Assembly: GCA_000827265.1 (NCBI GenBank)
Contig: KN834751.1
Coordinates: 316,113 to 380,112 of the forward strand
Direction: 5' to 3'
Source of the DNA: Collybiopsis luxurians FD-317 M1
Taxonomy: Eukaryota; Basidiomycota; Agaricomycetes; Agaricales; Omphalotaceae
DNA length: 64,000 bases
Shown: positions 62,301 through 64,000 of the stretch, in pieces
How positions within the stretch are numbered: the first letter of the stretch is position 1
Layout: the number at the start of each line of letters is the position of its first letter
Notes under the pieces: model-generated
Seen by the model: only the letters and a program-made list of their open reading frames with translations
Told to the model about the DNA's origin: nothing
Database searches by the model: none
Translations under genes and position numbers: made by a program

Positions 62301-63974
62301 TCACAAAACACAACCGCTCAGAAGATTCTTCACTGGGTCCACAGTAGCCCCCTGATTATCCGTATCCGCCGTTTGACTTTGCCCAAGCAGAGGACCGAAG
62401 GCATCCCAAAAGCTAGGAGTATCAAAATCTATATCTTCAGGAAGAGAGTATTCCGCCGATAAAGAAGAGAGGGATAGTGAAGGATCCTGAATGGGATTGA
62501 ATGTTTGGTGCCCACCGTCCTCGTTTGAAATAGCACCCAAGTCTCGGAATATATCGCCTGGATCCCCTTTAACGGCGAATGAAGAGGAGGCACTTGAAGG
62601 AGTTTCCGCAGAAACTGCCGAGTCGATGACAGAGGAGGAGGGAAGGCTGTCGTTTCCATTTGCATTATTGGAGATCATTTCTAAAATAGCAGCGATAGCA
62701 GCTTCGTCGAAATCTCCTAGATCCTCCGCGTGCGTCCCTTCATGGAAAATGTTCTCAGGACCATCCAACCCTGACAGCGACTGAGGTGAGTTCTCGTCAC
62801 TAGTGACATCCACATCAACATCGAAATCCGAAGAGGGCATGGGTAAGTCAGAATCATCGTCGTGGTCTTGGTAAGGTTGGAGCAGAGGACTGCTCGGAGC
62901 TGGCGGAGAGGATGGTGGGAGAAGAGATGTGCTGGTAAGCTCCGATTCTTCATTGTCATTTTCGTCCCCTTGATCGCGACCATCTTCTCCCTCTTCCTCG
63001 CCCAGTTCCTTTCTCTGTAGGCCGCCCACTTCGGCTTCCTCCAACGCGCTATTCAACTCCTTCGCAAAGATATCATCGCTGGCCTCTTCATCCTCTTCCT
63101 CGTCATTGCCGTCCTCCGTAACAGGTTCGCTTGATGGCGGGGGCGTCGCTTCTCTTTCATCGGGTCCATAGCGCTGCGAAAGGGATCTCATACTTGGCGA
63201 TCGAGGTGTACCAAATAATGATGGACCTCTCCGCGGTGTAAGTGGCGTACTCGGAGTGAACAAAGATACACCCAAATCCCTCGCATTAGCGTCGGGAGTG
63301 AACACGGAAAACCCTTCTTCTCCGTGCTCAAGGGAAGGCGATGATAAACTGACTGCTGTCGTCGAGAAGGCACGACGACGGGGTGGCGTGCATGGCGGAG
63401 CGAGAGACTGTGTGGGAGGGGGTGAGGGTGAGGGTGAATCTGAACCTTGCTCAGGTGCAGCAATGACAGGTAGTAGCGGTACTAGGACGGAAGCCGCTGA
63501 CGAGACCGGCGGAGGAGGGGCCATCGAGCCTGGCGTCACCGTCGGCTTCAATCTCGAAAGGCCCTGAGATGGTTCCTCGCGACCATGCAGCCCTGTTGAA
63601 AACAATGCCGGAGTACTGTTAGTCCTCTGCATCATTCCTCTGTCACCTGCATCCGTTTTTCTCTGCTGCAGCCACTTCAACCTCTTCCCCCTCTTTTCCT
63701 CTAACCTTTTCTCCTCTCTTCCTAATATCGCCTGTTGTGCCTCCTCCGAAAGACGAGGTTGGGTAGCAGTAGAGGTTCGTGCCCACGTTGGGAGGGAGGG
63801 TAGAATGTAAGGATGAAGTCTCGCGCTGGGTCCACCACGACGAGCCAGATTCGGTGATCCTGGTCTCTCTAGCTCTTGAGTTTGCCGGGACGGTTTGGGC
63901 TTTGCAGGGGAGGGTGAATCAGGTATCACGATAGGACGATCCTTGGAAAGCCCACTAGGACTAATCAGGTTCAT
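62301..63974 (-). CDS. Single-exon Ser/Pro/Glu-rich protein of unknown function
   Basis: A 557-codon uninterrupted frame starting MNLISPSGLSKDRPIVIPDS. Residues 80-110 are charged and helical (REEKRLEEKRGKRLKWLQQR). The middle is Pro/Ser-rich with repeated SP/TP dipeptides (for example LFTPSTPLTPRRGPSLFGTP), possible proline-directed kinase sites. An acidic stretch follows (EDGNDEEEDEEASDDIF), and the C-terminus has leucine-rich acidic segments (DEAAIAAILEMISNN; EYSLPEDIDFDTPSFWDAFG) that resemble transcription activation segments. Composition suggests a nuclear regulatory protein, but no domain is recognised. The lack of introns is unusual beside its neighbours. The gene is close to the right edge but its start is inside the window. 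Confidence 0.7.
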   Translation of the reverse strand: MNLISPSGLSKDRPIVIPDSPSPAKPKPSRQTQELERPGSPNLARRGGPSARLHPYILPSLPTWARTSTATQPRLSEEAQQAILGREEKRLEEKRGKRLKWLQQRKTDAGDRGMMQRTNSTPALFSTGLHGREEPSQGLSRLKPTVTPGSMAPPPPVSSAASVLVPLLPVIAAPEQGSDSPSPSPPPTQSLAPPCTPPRRRAFSTTAVSLSSPSLEHGEEGFSVFTPDANARDLGVSLFTPSTPLTPRRGPSLFGTPRSPSMRSLSQRYGPDEREATPPPSSEPVTEDGNDEEEDEEASDDIFAKELNSALEEAEVGGLQRKELGEEEGEDGRDQGDENDNEESELTSTSLLPPSSPPAPSSPLLQPYQDHDDDSDLPMPSSDFDVDVDVTSDENSPQSLSGLDGPENIFHEGTHAEDLGDFDEAAIAAILEMISNNANGNDSLPSSSVIDSAVSAETPSSASSSFAVKGDPGDIFRDLGAISNEDGGHQTFNPIQDPSLSLSSLSAEYSLPEDIDFDTPSFWDAFGPLLGQSQTADTDNQGATVDPVKNLLSGCVL

Positions 63975-64000
63975 GTACGCGTTCGTGTGGGAAGGGCGAG

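Noticed and set aside
61705..62313. 202-codon minus-strand frame
   Set aside because: No motif, skewed Cys/Leu composition, and overlap with the stop of the next gene; kept only as a possible source of missed exons.

Overview
The window is nuclear DNA from a filamentous basidiomycete, most likely an Agaricomycete. Genes are broken by many introns of about 50-60 nt with clear GT...AG ends. The gene set is fungal (SPA2 polarisome scaffold, PEX1, fungal glucoamylases). Several families are typical of mushroom-forming fungi: a DUF6534 membrane protein, a DUF2828 protein, an arrestin-like protein and an orphan adenylating enzyme. No rRNA, tRNA, CRISPR array or complete transposon was recognised.

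Layout. 0-12 kb: a LEU5-type mitochondrial carrier (cut by the left edge) diverges from meiotic HOP2. A 2.65-kb gap follows, then an ankyrin-repeat protein and SPA2. 12-25 kb, minus strand: the very-long-chain 3-ketoacyl-CoA reductase, a broken acyl-CoA-ligase-like gene, PEX1, and a large Ser/Pro/acid-rich protein of unknown function. 25-34 kb: APC8/CDC23 and a cytochrome-b5 sphingolipid desaturase, then a divergent pair of a membrane-anchored glutaredoxin and gamma-tubulin complex protein 2. 34-38 kb: a tandem segmental duplication with three intact pseudouridine-5'-phosphatase-like genes separated by decaying copies of the GCP2 tail. 38-46 kb: DUF6534, DUF2828, and an EgtB-like (DinB plus FGE-sulfatase) protein without a methyltransferase. 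46-54 kb: a 2.56-kb gap, an arrestin-like gene with a 68-bp palindrome in an intron, a membrane-anchored protein of unknown function, and a mitochondrial-looking IMPACT-domain protein divergent from glucosamine-6-phosphate deaminase. 54-60 kb: two tandem glucoamylases (GH15-CBM20), the second frameshifted. 60-64 kb: a multi-pass membrane protein and a large low-complexity protein.

The genes are mostly unrelated housekeeping genes, not one pathway. The reductase and the desaturase could both serve sphingolipid and very-long-chain acyl metabolism, but they are 14 kb apart with unrelated genes between. I found no convincing new multi-gene system. The most notable signals are the GCP2-tail/phosphatase array, several microexons that encode catalytic motifs (11 nt in the glutaredoxin, 19 and 22 nt in the desaturase, 13 nt in HOP2, a 4-nt first coding exon in the deaminase), two GC-AG introns, and three states of gene decay (adenylating enzyme, second glucoamylase, GCP2 tails). 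Exon joins were read by eye, so spans of multi-exon genes include introns and a few internal joins are uncertain.
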